Shown in pieces: positions 24,396 to 31,691 of a stretch of DNA of 48,983 nucleotides. The stretch is taken from the NCBI GenBank assembly GCA_022781015.1, contig JALEUF010000150.1, positions 1-48,983 on the forward strand. Direction: 5' to 3'. Position numbers and translations under genes: made by a program. The notes below the pieces were generated by a model that saw nothing but the letters and a program-made list of their open reading frames with translations, did not search any database and was not told where the DNA came from. Positions within the stretch are counted from its first letter, which is position 1, and the number at the start of each line of letters is the position of its first letter. Source of the stretch: Caryophanales bacterium. GTDB lineage: Bacteria; Bacillota_I; Bacilli_A; RFN20; CAG-826.

Positions 24396-24995
24396 TTAAT
24401 CAACGTATTTAATGCAGACGGCTCTAGATGGTCCTTCGCCAGTTGATTCGGTTTTGATATGTTCCATTTTTGAAAGGCAGCCGTGAACAACGCGTCTTTC
24501 ATCTGGAGTCATTGGATCAAGTTGGACATCAACTTTGGTCTTGATAACTTCCCTAGCAGCTCTTCTTGCAATACGTTCGACTCTAGAATATTTATCTTCT
24601 TTATATCCGCCAACATCAAGAAGGATTCTATGACGATGACGGAATTTGTTAGAAACAGCTAATTTAGTTAATTCATTTAAGGCTTGTAAAGTCTTGCCGT
24701 TTCTTCCTATTAATATAGGATTGTGGTCAGAATCAATAGTAATCTTGATGATGTCTTCTTCGATAACTGATTCAGCGGAAACTTGAACGCCTAAGGCATA
24801 AAGTGATTTCTTTATGTATTCAACAGCATATTCAGCAACATCATCTTTATCAAAAACATTGATAGTTGCGCTCTTTTTGAATAAACCCTTCTTCTCTTCC
24901 TTAACTTCATAAGAAAGAATTTTTTCAGAGACGTTTAATTCTGCACAAGCTTCGGCAACAGCTTCTTCTATTGTTTTAGCAGTAAAAGTTTTCAT
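24396..24995 (-). CDS. khpB: Jag/KhpB RNA-binding protein
   Basis: A 199-aa RNA-binding protein that partners KhpA and affects cell division and wall synthesis in Firmicutes. Domains in order: Jag-N (1-52, KTIEEAVAEACAELN and KKGLFKKSA), KH (about 78-135, with the GxxG-type loop LIGRNGKTLQAL), R3H (about 140-199, RVERIARRAAREV and DPMTPDERRVVH). The start directly abuts the yidC stop (TAAATG), the conserved yidC-jag pairing. Confidence 0.96.
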   Translation of the reverse strand: MKTFTAKTIEEAVAEACAELNVSEKILSYEVKEEKKGLFKKSATINVFDKDDVAEYAVEYIKKSLYALGVQVSAESVIEEDIIKITIDSDHNPILIGRNGKTLQALNELTKLAVSNKFRHRHRILLDVGGYKEDKYSRVERIARRAAREVIKTKVDVQLDPMTPDERRVVHGCLSKMEHIKTESTGEGPSRAVCIKYVD

Positions 24996-26693
24996 TTATT
25001 TCGTACCTCTTTTTTCTTTTGATTTTTTTGAGATTACCAATTGGGTAATCAAGGTTTGAATCATGGAAATTAAACCACCAATTAACCAATAGACTCCCAT
25101 AGCGGATGGAAGCATGAATCCCATGATAATGGTAAATACCAGCATGAAGATAGATACCCATTTCATTTGTTTTTGAGAATCGGTTTGAGCCGGATTAGCG
25201 GATAATTTAGCCATCTTCTTGGTTTGAGATTTACTAATTATACGTGGAAGCATCATAGCCACAACCTGGGTAGCAGCCATCAATATGAATAAGACTAAAG
25301 CTGTCCACCAGCCATTTTCATTAAGATACCAAGTACCTTTTACATTAAATAATATGCTTGAGATATTATCGGATAGTCTCATTCCAAGGAATTCACCACT
25401 AGATAAGGCGGCTGAACCTTGTAAGCCAGACCAAACACAGATGAACACAGGGAATTGAACAATGAGTATAAGAATTTGCCTAAACGGCTTAATCTTATGA
25501 CGTTTATACAAAGCCATTTGCTCAGTTGCGAGTCTTTGCTTTTCGGCTTGATTTGTATTGGAATTTGGATATTTAGCTTGGAGTTTAGCAAGTTCAGGCT
25601 GCAAGGCTTGCATCTTTTGGGAATCCATTGTTGAACGGAAAGATACCAACAATAGTAAACACCTGACTATTAAAGTAACGAATACAATAGCCCAAATCTG
25701 TCCAACACCAGTTAAGTTTTGATCCATTCCATAAGCGAAAGTATCAACTAACCAAGAAACTGGATAGACAAGTAGCCCTTCAAGGAAGCCTTTGCTCCAG
25801 GCATATCCCCAGTCTTTCTTAGAGATATTTACTTCCCAGTCGGAAGAATTTCCATAATGACCGAATTGACCTTCTTGGGTAGCAATACAAGAACGATTTT
25901 GATTAACCTTGGTTGCTACTTGGGATTTGTAATAATCAGTGAAATCTTTAGTAGGAACATTATCCATTCCTAAGGATGGATCGCTGCTCTTATAAAGTTC
26001 AGCATTCCAACTAGTCCAATAGCCCCAAAGCGAACCACCTCGGCCAGAGAACTTAACATAGCCATTTCTTCTTAAAATGGATTTTTCATTAACTTCGACA
26101 TTAGAACCACCGTTGTAATTGGATTCGATATAAGGGTTAACAACCTTGTCTTCACCCTTTGAAGGAATAGTTGCAGTTAAGCCTTTGATGAACTCTTCAG
26201 ATGCGGTTTGTCCAACAGTATAAGCCTTCCCTGTTTCAGCAAGATAAGTAGAAGCTTGTAAGACATAGTTATCAATGCTTGCCCAGTATTTTAAAGAAGG
26301 CATTACCAATCCACTTTTATAAGCACTAGAAATTATACTTTGAAGGAAAGTAGACTTCGCAGCAGTAAATTCTATTTGCTTATTGTCGTTAAGCTTATAT
26401 GGAACGTATTTATAGATGTCTTCGTTAATTGCGGTACCGGCAGAGTTAACAAAAGCAGGACCTGCGATACCTTGGCTTTCTTCTTCTTCGATTAAAGCCC
26501 TTGTTTCATCAGCACTTTTTAACGTGTCATATTCATTTTTGCTTAGATAGACAGTAACACCTTGTTCGTAAGGATAAGCCATTTGGGCTTGGTCTTCTTC
26601 AGAACAAAAGTTAGCTGTACAACCAGCTAGCAACCCCGTGCCTAGAAGGGCTGCCAAACCAATGAATATCTTTTTATGGGATAACTTTTTCAA
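24996..26693 (-). CDS. yidC: YidC/Oxa1 membrane protein insertase with large lipoprotein ectodomain
   Basis: Inserts membrane proteins with or without SecYEG. The 565-aa protein starts with a lipoprotein signal peptide (hydrophobic 9-24, lipobox LLAGC with Cys25). Residues about 26-300 form a long extracytoplasmic region rich in Tyr, Ser and Asn with no family I recognise. The five-helix YidC core follows: TM1 near 303-324, the invariant groove Arg344 in LIVRCLLLLV, the cytoplasmic Lys/Gln-rich hairpin, and three more helices, ending in a basic tail KKSKEKRGTK. Typical Gram-positive YidC is ~260-290 aa, so about 275 residues are extra. rnpA ends at its start. Confidence 0.95.
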   Translation of the reverse strand: MKKLSHKKIFIGLAALLGTGLLAGCTANFCSEEDQAQMAYPYEQGVTVYLSKNEYDTLKSADETRALIEEEESQGIAGPAFVNSAGTAINEDIYKYVPYKLNDNKQIEFTAAKSTFLQSIISSAYKSGLVMPSLKYWASIDNYVLQASTYLAETGKAYTVGQTASEEFIKGLTATIPSKGEDKVVNPYIESNYNGGSNVEVNEKSILRRNGYVKFSGRGGSLWGYWTSWNAELYKSSDPSLGMDNVPTKDFTDYYKSQVATKVNQNRSCIATQEGQFGHYGNSSDWEVNISKKDWGYAWSKGFLEGLLVYPVSWLVDTFAYGMDQNLTGVGQIWAIVFVTLIVRCLLLLVSFRSTMDSQKMQALQPELAKLQAKYPNSNTNQAEKQRLATEQMALYKRHKIKPFRQILILIVQFPVFICVWSGLQGSAALSSGEFLGMRLSDNISSILFNVKGTWYLNENGWWTALVLFILMAATQVVAMMLPRIISKSQTKKMAKLSANPAQTDSQKQMKWVSIFMLVFTIIMGFMLPSAMGVYWLIGGLISMIQTLITQLVISKKSKEKRGTK

Positions 26694-27031
26694 TTGATTT
26701 TTTCCTTAACATTATCTAGAAGGGAATTGAGCTCCCTTTCATTATTTTGAAATTCATCCTCTCTGTAGCAAGGGTGAATTGTAATGATGATATTTACAGG
26801 CAATGAGTAGTCATTTCTAGAAGCAAGCATTGCCCTAACTTGCCTTTTTTCCCTGACCCTAGTAACGGCATGGCCATTAGCTTTTCCAATAGCCAAGCCG
26901 ATTCTAGTAAAATTCTGATCAATAGGCGCGGCTTGGTAATAAACAGAGAAATTCTTAGACTTTAGTTTTTTTCCGTTTTTGATTATCAAGTCAAATTCTG
27001 AATGTTTTTTAATTCGAAGCGCCTTCTTCAT
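26690..27031 (-). CDS. rnpA: Ribonuclease P protein component
   Basis: Protein subunit of RNase P, which trims tRNA 5' ends. The 113-aa basic protein begins MKKALRIKKHSEFDLIIKNGK and has the central RNR-like motif as TRVREKRQVRA. It begins 5 bases after the rpmH stop without a Shine-Dalgarno, so it is coupled to rpmH, and its 3' end overlaps the yidC start by ATGA. Confidence 0.95.
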   Translation of the reverse strand: MKKALRIKKHSEFDLIIKNGKKLKSKNFSVYYQAAPIDQNFTRIGLAIGKANGHAVTRVREKRQVRAMLASRNDYSLPVNIIITIHPCYREDEFQNNERELNSLLDNVKEKIN

Positions 27032-27036
27032 GGGAA

Positions 27037-27171
27037 TTAGTCAGCGACTCTGACGCGTCCTTTTGCACGGCGCTTTGCAATAACCTTGCGTCCGGAAGCA
27101 GTAGCCATTCTGGCACGGAAGCCAGCCTTGTTGGCATGTTTCTTCTTTGAAGGTTGGTAAGTTTTTTTCAT
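27037..27171 (-). CDS. rpmH: 50S ribosomal protein L34
   Basis: A 44-aa, highly basic protein starting MKKTYQPSKKKHANKAGFR and ending KRRAKGRVRVAD; it matches L34 end to end. Ribosome site AGGAGG nine bases before the ATG. First gene of the rpmH-rnpA-yidC-jag operon reading away from oriC. Confidence 0.98.
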   Translation of the reverse strand: MKKTYQPSKKKHANKAGFRARMATASGRKVIAKRRAKGRVRVAD

Positions 27172-27204
27172 TAGCGTAATCCTCCTAAATTGGATGCAAG
27201 GGTT

Positions 27205-27233
27205 ATTATACGGATTGAAACTTTTAACTACAA
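27205..27233 (-). promoter_or_regulatory. Promoter of rpmH operon
   Basis: Minus strand: TTGTAG, 17-base spacer, perfect TATAAT, about 34 bases before the rpmH ATG. The upstream side holds TACGCGCGTA (27243-27252), a 10-bp perfect palindrome. Confidence 0.75.
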
Positions 27234-27242
27234 CTACGAGTG

Positions 27243-27666
27243 TACGCGCGTAAGAGTTTTTCTAGACAATTTTTAAGGTGAATTTCAACAAATCACAAAA
27301 GCAAAGAAAAGTTATCCACAATCAAAACATGTTATCAACATCGTGAAACATAGCGTGAAACACTTTCCACATGCATTGTGAATTGCAAATTGTGAATAAT
27401 GTGAATAATTAAAAAATATAGGCTCTTTCACGATATTTTCAGACTAAGAATGATTGTTAATAACTTCAAAGTTTATATAGTTTTCCACAATCAAAAATCA
27501 CCTATTTACTTTTCCACAATTTGTCCACAATAAAAAGATGTGGAAAGAGTAGTTTTTCGCTTTAAATCAACGTTAAAAAGAGTATTTATTGTGGAAAAAT
27601 CAATTTGGTCAATTTTTTTTACTATCTTTTTATTATAAAAATGATTTAATTTTACAGGAGCAAATT
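27243..27666. other. oriC: Chromosomal origin oriC with DnaA-box cluster
   Basis: The gap between rpmH and dnaA holds many DnaA boxes. Plus strand: TTATCCACA (27312-27320, perfect), TTATCAACA (27332), CTTTCCACA (27363), TTTTCCACA (27481 and 27510), TTGTCCACA (27521). Minus strand: TTATTCACA twice head to tail (27391-27399 and 27400-27408), CTTTCCACA (27539-27547), TTTTCCACA (27590-27598). AT-rich stretches at 27400-27420 and 27611-27655 could be unwinding elements. CGTGAAACA, a parS half-site, occurs twice 12 bases apart (27342 and 27354). Gene direction switches here. The last boxes lie just upstream of dnaA, allowing autoregulation. Confidence 0.9.
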
Positions 27667-29034
27667 ATGTCAGACTCGGTATCACAATTAAGTAATATAT
27701 GGACAATGGTCCTCGAAAAGATAAATAAAAGTTTAGAATCCCAATCGGATGGAGGGCGTATTTTTCAGTCATTTTTCGCCGATTCAAAAATCGCAGAAAT
27801 TGATAAGGATGTAATGAAAATTGCTTGTTCATCAAACTTAGGTGCGACGATTATTGATAAAAAATACAGCAAATTAGTTTCGTCAACCTTAGATGAAATT
27901 ACAGGTACACATTTTGAATTGAAATTCGTTACTTTTGATGAAATTAAAAGCAAGAAAGAAGTCATCAAAGAAGAGCCTGCATTTTTCAAAGATAGCAAGC
28001 TGAATCCAAAATACACTTTCGAGAGTTTTGTAACGGGTCCATCTAATAGAGAAGCTTATCAAGCCGCAGTTATGATAGCCAATACTCCAGGACAGCTCTA
28101 CAACCCACTACTTTTGCATAGCGACTCAGGTTTAGGTAAAACCCATTTATTACACGCAATCGGTAATGGAATATTAGAAAAGTATCCAAATTACAAGGTT
28201 TTATATATCTCTGCGTCTGATTTCGTTGATGAATATATAAAGTTTGCCACAACATATAAAGAAGACCAATCTTTGGTTCAATTCTTCAAAAATGATGTCG
28301 ACGCATTCTTGATTGACGATATCCAATTTATAATCGGGAAAAAGAAGACAATGGAAATGTTTTTCGTCGTCTTTTCCACCCTTGTCTCAAAAGGTAAGCA
28401 AATTGTTATAACCTCCGATCAAGACCCAAGCAAACTAGACGGCTTAGACGATAGGCTGAAAACTAGATTTTCACAAGGTCTTGTTTTGTCAATAGAAAAA
28501 CCTGATTTAGAAACAAGCAAACAAATATTGCTTTCAAAAATAGAGGCTGGCGGACTCGATGTAAATGATTTCGATGATGAAGTTATCACATATATTGCCC
28601 AAGGATTTTCTTCTAACGTAAGAGAACTAGAAGGCGCATTGAATAGGTTAATCTTCTGCTCAATAAGTATGAAGAACACGAACAAGATAACGATGAACGA
28701 AGCAACGGCTGCTATTAAGACGTTAAATGCTACGATTAGTCCATCCAAGCGCTTGACGGAAGATAAAATCATCGCCGGAGTTGCGGATTATTACTCATTA
28801 ACCCCCTCTCAGCTTACCGGAAAGATAAGAACATCGAGAATCGCTATGGCTAGACATATTGCAATGTATTTAGACAGGCTTCTGCTCGATACTCCATTCA
28901 TAAAAATAGGAGAAACGTTTGGCGGAAAAGATCATGCAACTGTTATGAGTGGTGTAAAAAAAGTGGAAAACTCGTTGAAAACTGACCCTGATATGTTGAT
29001 AGCTATTGCCGAGTTAAAAAAGAAACTTTCCTAA
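27667..29034 (+). CDS. dnaA: Chromosomal replication initiator DnaA
   Basis: Binds DnaA boxes at oriC and opens the duplex. I place the start at MSDSVSQLSN because CAGGAGC lies 7 bases upstream and the frame before it is in the origin. The 455-aa protein has domain I (1-80), a short linker, the AAA+ domain with Walker A SDSGLGKT (152-159; the usual first Gly is Ser), Walker B FLIDDIQ, sensor TSDQDPSKL, and domain IV with TGKIRTSRIAMARHIAM and GGKDHATVMSG, the box-reading signature. A DnaA box lies just downstream (29109), as is common between dnaA and dnaN. Confidence 0.97.
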   Translation: MSDSVSQLSNIWTMVLEKINKSLESQSDGGRIFQSFFADSKIAEIDKDVMKIACSSNLGATIIDKKYSKLVSSTLDEITGTHFELKFVTFDEIKSKKEVIKEEPAFFKDSKLNPKYTFESFVTGPSNREAYQAAVMIANTPGQLYNPLLLHSDSGLGKTHLLHAIGNGILEKYPNYKVLYISASDFVDEYIKFATTYKEDQSLVQFFKNDVDAFLIDDIQFIIGKKKTMEMFFVVFSTLVSKGKQIVITSDQDPSKLDGLDDRLKTRFSQGLVLSIEKPDLETSKQILLSKIEAGGLDVNDFDDEVITYIAQGFSSNVRELEGALNRLIFCSISMKNTNKITMNEATAAIKTLNATISPSKRLTEDKIIAGVADYYSLTPSQLTGKIRTSRIAMARHIAMYLDRLLLDTPFIKIGETFGGKDHATVMSGVKKVENSLKTDPDMLIAIAELKKKLS

Positions 29035-29058
29035 GATGTTTATTTTATAAATAAAAGG

Positions 29059-29087
29059 TTTAAGAAAATGGATGACTGTGGTATCAT
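29059..29087 (+). promoter_or_regulatory. Candidate promoter of dnaN
   Basis: TTTAAG, 17-base spacer, TATCAT preceded by TGG (extended -10), in the dnaA-dnaN gap. A perfect DnaA box TTATCCACA follows at 29109-29117, where it could link dnaN expression to DnaA. Confidence 0.4.
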
Positions 29088-29185
29088 TACGAAGACGGAA
29101 AATTAAAGTTATCCACAATTCCCACAATGCTTATTATTAACATTCTTTAATAAATAAAAATAGATTATATATAAAGAGGTGTCGT

Positions 29186-30307
29186 ATGCGTTTAAATGTT
29201 AACAAAGAACAATTTCTAAAAGCCTTGCTAAGTGCAGGCAAAGCCATATCCCCAAAAAACGCTAATGCTGTATTAGCCGGTTTGAGACTTGAACTAAACG
29301 AAAAAGGATTGGAAATAATTGGTTCTAATTCTAGCATTACGATAAAATCCACAGTCCCATACATGATTGGGGAAAAAGAAATCATTACCAATCCTATTCA
29401 AGGATCTGCTTTGATCAATGCTCATTTGCTAATCGAAGTCATTAGAAGACTAGAAGGCGAAACTATCAAATTAGATTTCATTGATAACTCCACCGCTAAA
29501 ATCGATGATGGCAGATCTGTATTCAAGTTGAATTGTTCTTCAGCCGATGAATACCCGGATATCGATTTAGAGCCTACAGGCACCGTATTTACAATGCCTT
29601 GTTCTTCTTTGATTGAATTAGTCGAACAAAGCGCATTCGCCGCTTCTAACAAGGAACAGCGCTTTATTTTGACCGCTTTGAATCTAGAAGCAGCTGAAGG
29701 AAAATTGGTAGCCACTGCTACTGACTCTGCTAGATTATCTAGAAAGAGCGTTGATTTAGATTCTGAAATCAGGTTCAAATGCAATATACCGGCGAGAGCC
29801 TTGCTAGATATTGTCAGGATGTTTGAGACCGCTAGAACTGTAGAAGTTGCAATTTCTGACAAGAAGGCTTTGTTTACATTCGATAATACCGTTGTTTCTT
29901 CTTCTTTGGTTCCTGGCGATTATCCGGTCACTAGGTCGATAATTCCTGCTACCTTCAACTATTTCCTCGAAGTAAATGCCCAAGAGCTTCTAGCAGCCAT
30001 GGGAAGAGTCGCTGTCTTAGCTAGCGATAGAGAATCTGTTGTTAAACTCTCAATGGGTGAAGATTCCGTTGAAATCTCGGTCAAGAGTCAAGAAAACGGA
30101 ACCGCTAATGAACATATCCAAACTTTCCAATATACTGGCGAGAAGTTAGAAGTCTCCTTTAACTCTCTGTTTGTAGTTGATGCAATCAAGGCTTTAAAGA
30201 GTGAAGATGTAATGCTTTGCTTCCAAGCCGAAATGAAACCATTTGTTGTTAAAAACCAAAAAGATGACTCCGTTGTCGAACTCATTACCCCAATGAGAAC
30301 CTATTAA
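29186..30307 (+). CDS. dnaN: DNA polymerase III beta sliding clamp
   Basis: Ring-shaped processivity clamp. The 373-aa protein starts MRLNVNKEQFLKAL and is full length with three clamp domains (about 1-125, 126-250, 251-373); it ends LITPMRTY, the conserved clamp C-terminus (PMR). Ribosome site AGAGGTG. A terminator follows, so the downstream yaaA-recF-gyrBA genes probably have their own promoter. Confidence 0.97.
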   Translation: MRLNVNKEQFLKALLSAGKAISPKNANAVLAGLRLELNEKGLEIIGSNSSITIKSTVPYMIGEKEIITNPIQGSALINAHLLIEVIRRLEGETIKLDFIDNSTAKIDDGRSVFKLNCSSADEYPDIDLEPTGTVFTMPCSSLIELVEQSAFAASNKEQRFILTALNLEAAEGKLVATATDSARLSRKSVDLDSEIRFKCNIPARALLDIVRMFETARTVEVAISDKKALFTFDNTVVSSSLVPGDYPVTRSIIPATFNYFLEVNAQELLAAMGRVAVLASDRESVVKLSMGEDSVEISVKSQENGTANEHIQTFQYTGEKLEVSFNSLFVVDAIKALKSEDVMLCFQAEMKPFVVKNQKDDSVVELITPMRTY

Positions 30308-30331
30308 TAAAAAACCTTAAAAAATCTTTGG

Positions 30332-30361
30332 AAAATGGTAGAAATTTCTCTACCATTTTTT
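30332..30361 (+). terminator. Terminator of dnaN
   Basis: AAAATGGTAGA (30332-30342), loop, TCTACCATTTT (30349-30359), with a T-run. An 11-bp A/T-flanked stem. Confidence 0.75.
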
Positions 30362-30386
30362 ACTACTACGTAGTAAACTATATATT
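30358..30386 (+). promoter_or_regulatory. Candidate yaaA-recF-gyrB-gyrA promoter with palindrome in the spacer
   Basis: TTTTAC (30358-30363), 17-base spacer, TATATT (30381-30386), ending 18 bases before the yaaA ATG. The spacer begins with the perfect 12-bp palindrome TACTACGTAGTA (30364-30375), an operator-like placement. Confidence 0.4.
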
Positions 30387-30404
30387 GTGTAAAAAGGTCT
30401 AAAA

Positions 30405-30623
30405 ATGAAGTCGCAAAAAGAAATAAAAATCACAACCGATTACATCACTTTAGGGCAACTATTGAAACTCGCTTCGATAATTGACCACGGTGGTGAGGCC
30501 AAGCTCTTCCTTGCTTCTAACAAAGTTCTAGTTAACGGAGAAGAAGACAATCGAAGAGGCAGGAAACTTTACCCTGGCTATCTAGTTGTAATTGGAAGTG
30601 AAACATTTGCAATTACAAAATGA
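30405..30623 (+). CDS. yaaA: S4-domain protein YaaA
   Basis: A 72-aa S4 RNA-binding protein found between dnaN and recF in most Firmicutes. It shows LGQLLKLASIIDHGGEAKLFLA and VLVNGEEDNRRGRKLYPG, the S4 core. Its exact role is unsettled; ribosome assembly is proposed for the family. Its stop overlaps the recF start by ATGA. The ribosome site (AAGGT) is weak. Confidence 0.93.
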   Translation: MKSQKEIKITTDYITLGQLLKLASIIDHGGEAKLFLASNKVLVNGEEDNRRGRKLYPGYLVVIGSETFAITK

Positions 30624-31687
30624 TCTTGAATCATATCGAGCTTAGAAACTTTCGGAGCTACGATTATCTCGACTTGGATTTATCTTCTGGGCTAAACCTC
30701 ATCGTTGGCGAGAACGCGGTGGGAAAAACTAATCTTGCCGAGGCTATCTATTATCTTTCTTTAGCTAGGAGTTGGAGGACTCTTGATGATAGGAACCTTA
30801 TTAAAGACGGCAAAGAGTTCGCTTTGATAAATGCTTCCATTAGCGAAGGCGAACTTCATCGTCAAATAGAGATTAGGATTGAAAAGAATGCCAAGAAGAT
30901 AAGAATCAACGGAAACCAAATAAGAAGATTGTCGGATTTATCTAAATTGGTAAATGTCATAGTCTTCTCTCCTAATGATACGCGGTTATTCCGTTCACCC
31001 CCTTCCGAAAGGAGAAATTTCCTGGATGTGGCGATTTCTAAAAAGTATGACGAATATCTAACCCTAATCGGTGGGTATTCAAAATTGCTAAAAGAAAGAA
31101 ATGCCTTACTGAAGCAGGACAATCCAAACCTAGATTTGCTTAATGTACTCACGGAGCAGATGATCAAACTGTCAGGGCCAATAATCAAATATAGGGTTGA
31201 TTATGTTTCTTCTATTAATTCTCTTCTCCCTTCATTCATGGAAAGACTAGGAGGCGACAAGAAGCGATGCAACATTGTTTACAAGCCTTTTGTAAGTCAA
31301 ACCGATAATTTAATCGAATCCATGAAAAAAGCCTACCTAGACGCCCTGGAATCAGATTTGTCCCGTCGCCAAACTAGTGTTGGGATACATCGAGAAGACT
31401 TTTGTTTCAAGATGGATGGGCAAGATGTTGGGCTATATGGAAGCCAAGGGGAAAATCGAATTGCTTCATTGGCGGTTAAGTTAATCCCTTACCTTTTAAT
31501 AGAAAGCAAAGAGAAAAAGCCGATATGTGTGCTAGATGACGTGACTAGCGAACTTGATAAAAATCACGTCGAAAGGTTACTAAACATCGTAAAGAAATTC
31601 TCTCAGGTGTTTATAACCGCTACAAAATTAGAAATCGAAGGTGCTTCAGTAATTGAAGTTGCCGCGAATAATGCCAAGAGGAGGTAA
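30620..31687 (+). CDS. recF: DNA replication and repair protein RecF
   Basis: SMC-like ATPase that helps load RecA at gaps through RecOR. The 355-aa protein has LRNFRSYDYLDLDL, Walker A GENAVGKT (30-37), the long coiled middle, the signature segment YGSQGENRIASLA and Walker B ICVLDDVTSELDKNH. Start coupled to yaaA. Its last codons plus stop (AGGAGGTAA) form the ribosome site of gyrB. Confidence 0.96.
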   Translation: MILNHIELRNFRSYDYLDLDLSSGLNLIVGENAVGKTNLAEAIYYLSLARSWRTLDDRNLIKDGKEFALINASISEGELHRQIEIRIEKNAKKIRINGNQIRRLSDLSKLVNVIVFSPNDTRLFRSPPSERRNFLDVAISKKYDEYLTLIGGYSKLLKERNALLKQDNPNLDLLNVLTEQMIKLSGPIIKYRVDYVSSINSLLPSFMERLGGDKKRCNIVYKPFVSQTDNLIESMKKAYLDALESDLSRRQTSVGIHREDFCFKMDGQDVGLYGSQGENRIASLAVKLIPYLLIESKEKKPICVLDDVTSELDKNHVERLLNIVKKFSQVFITATKLEIEGASVIEVAANNAKRR

Positions 31688-31691
31688 TCAA

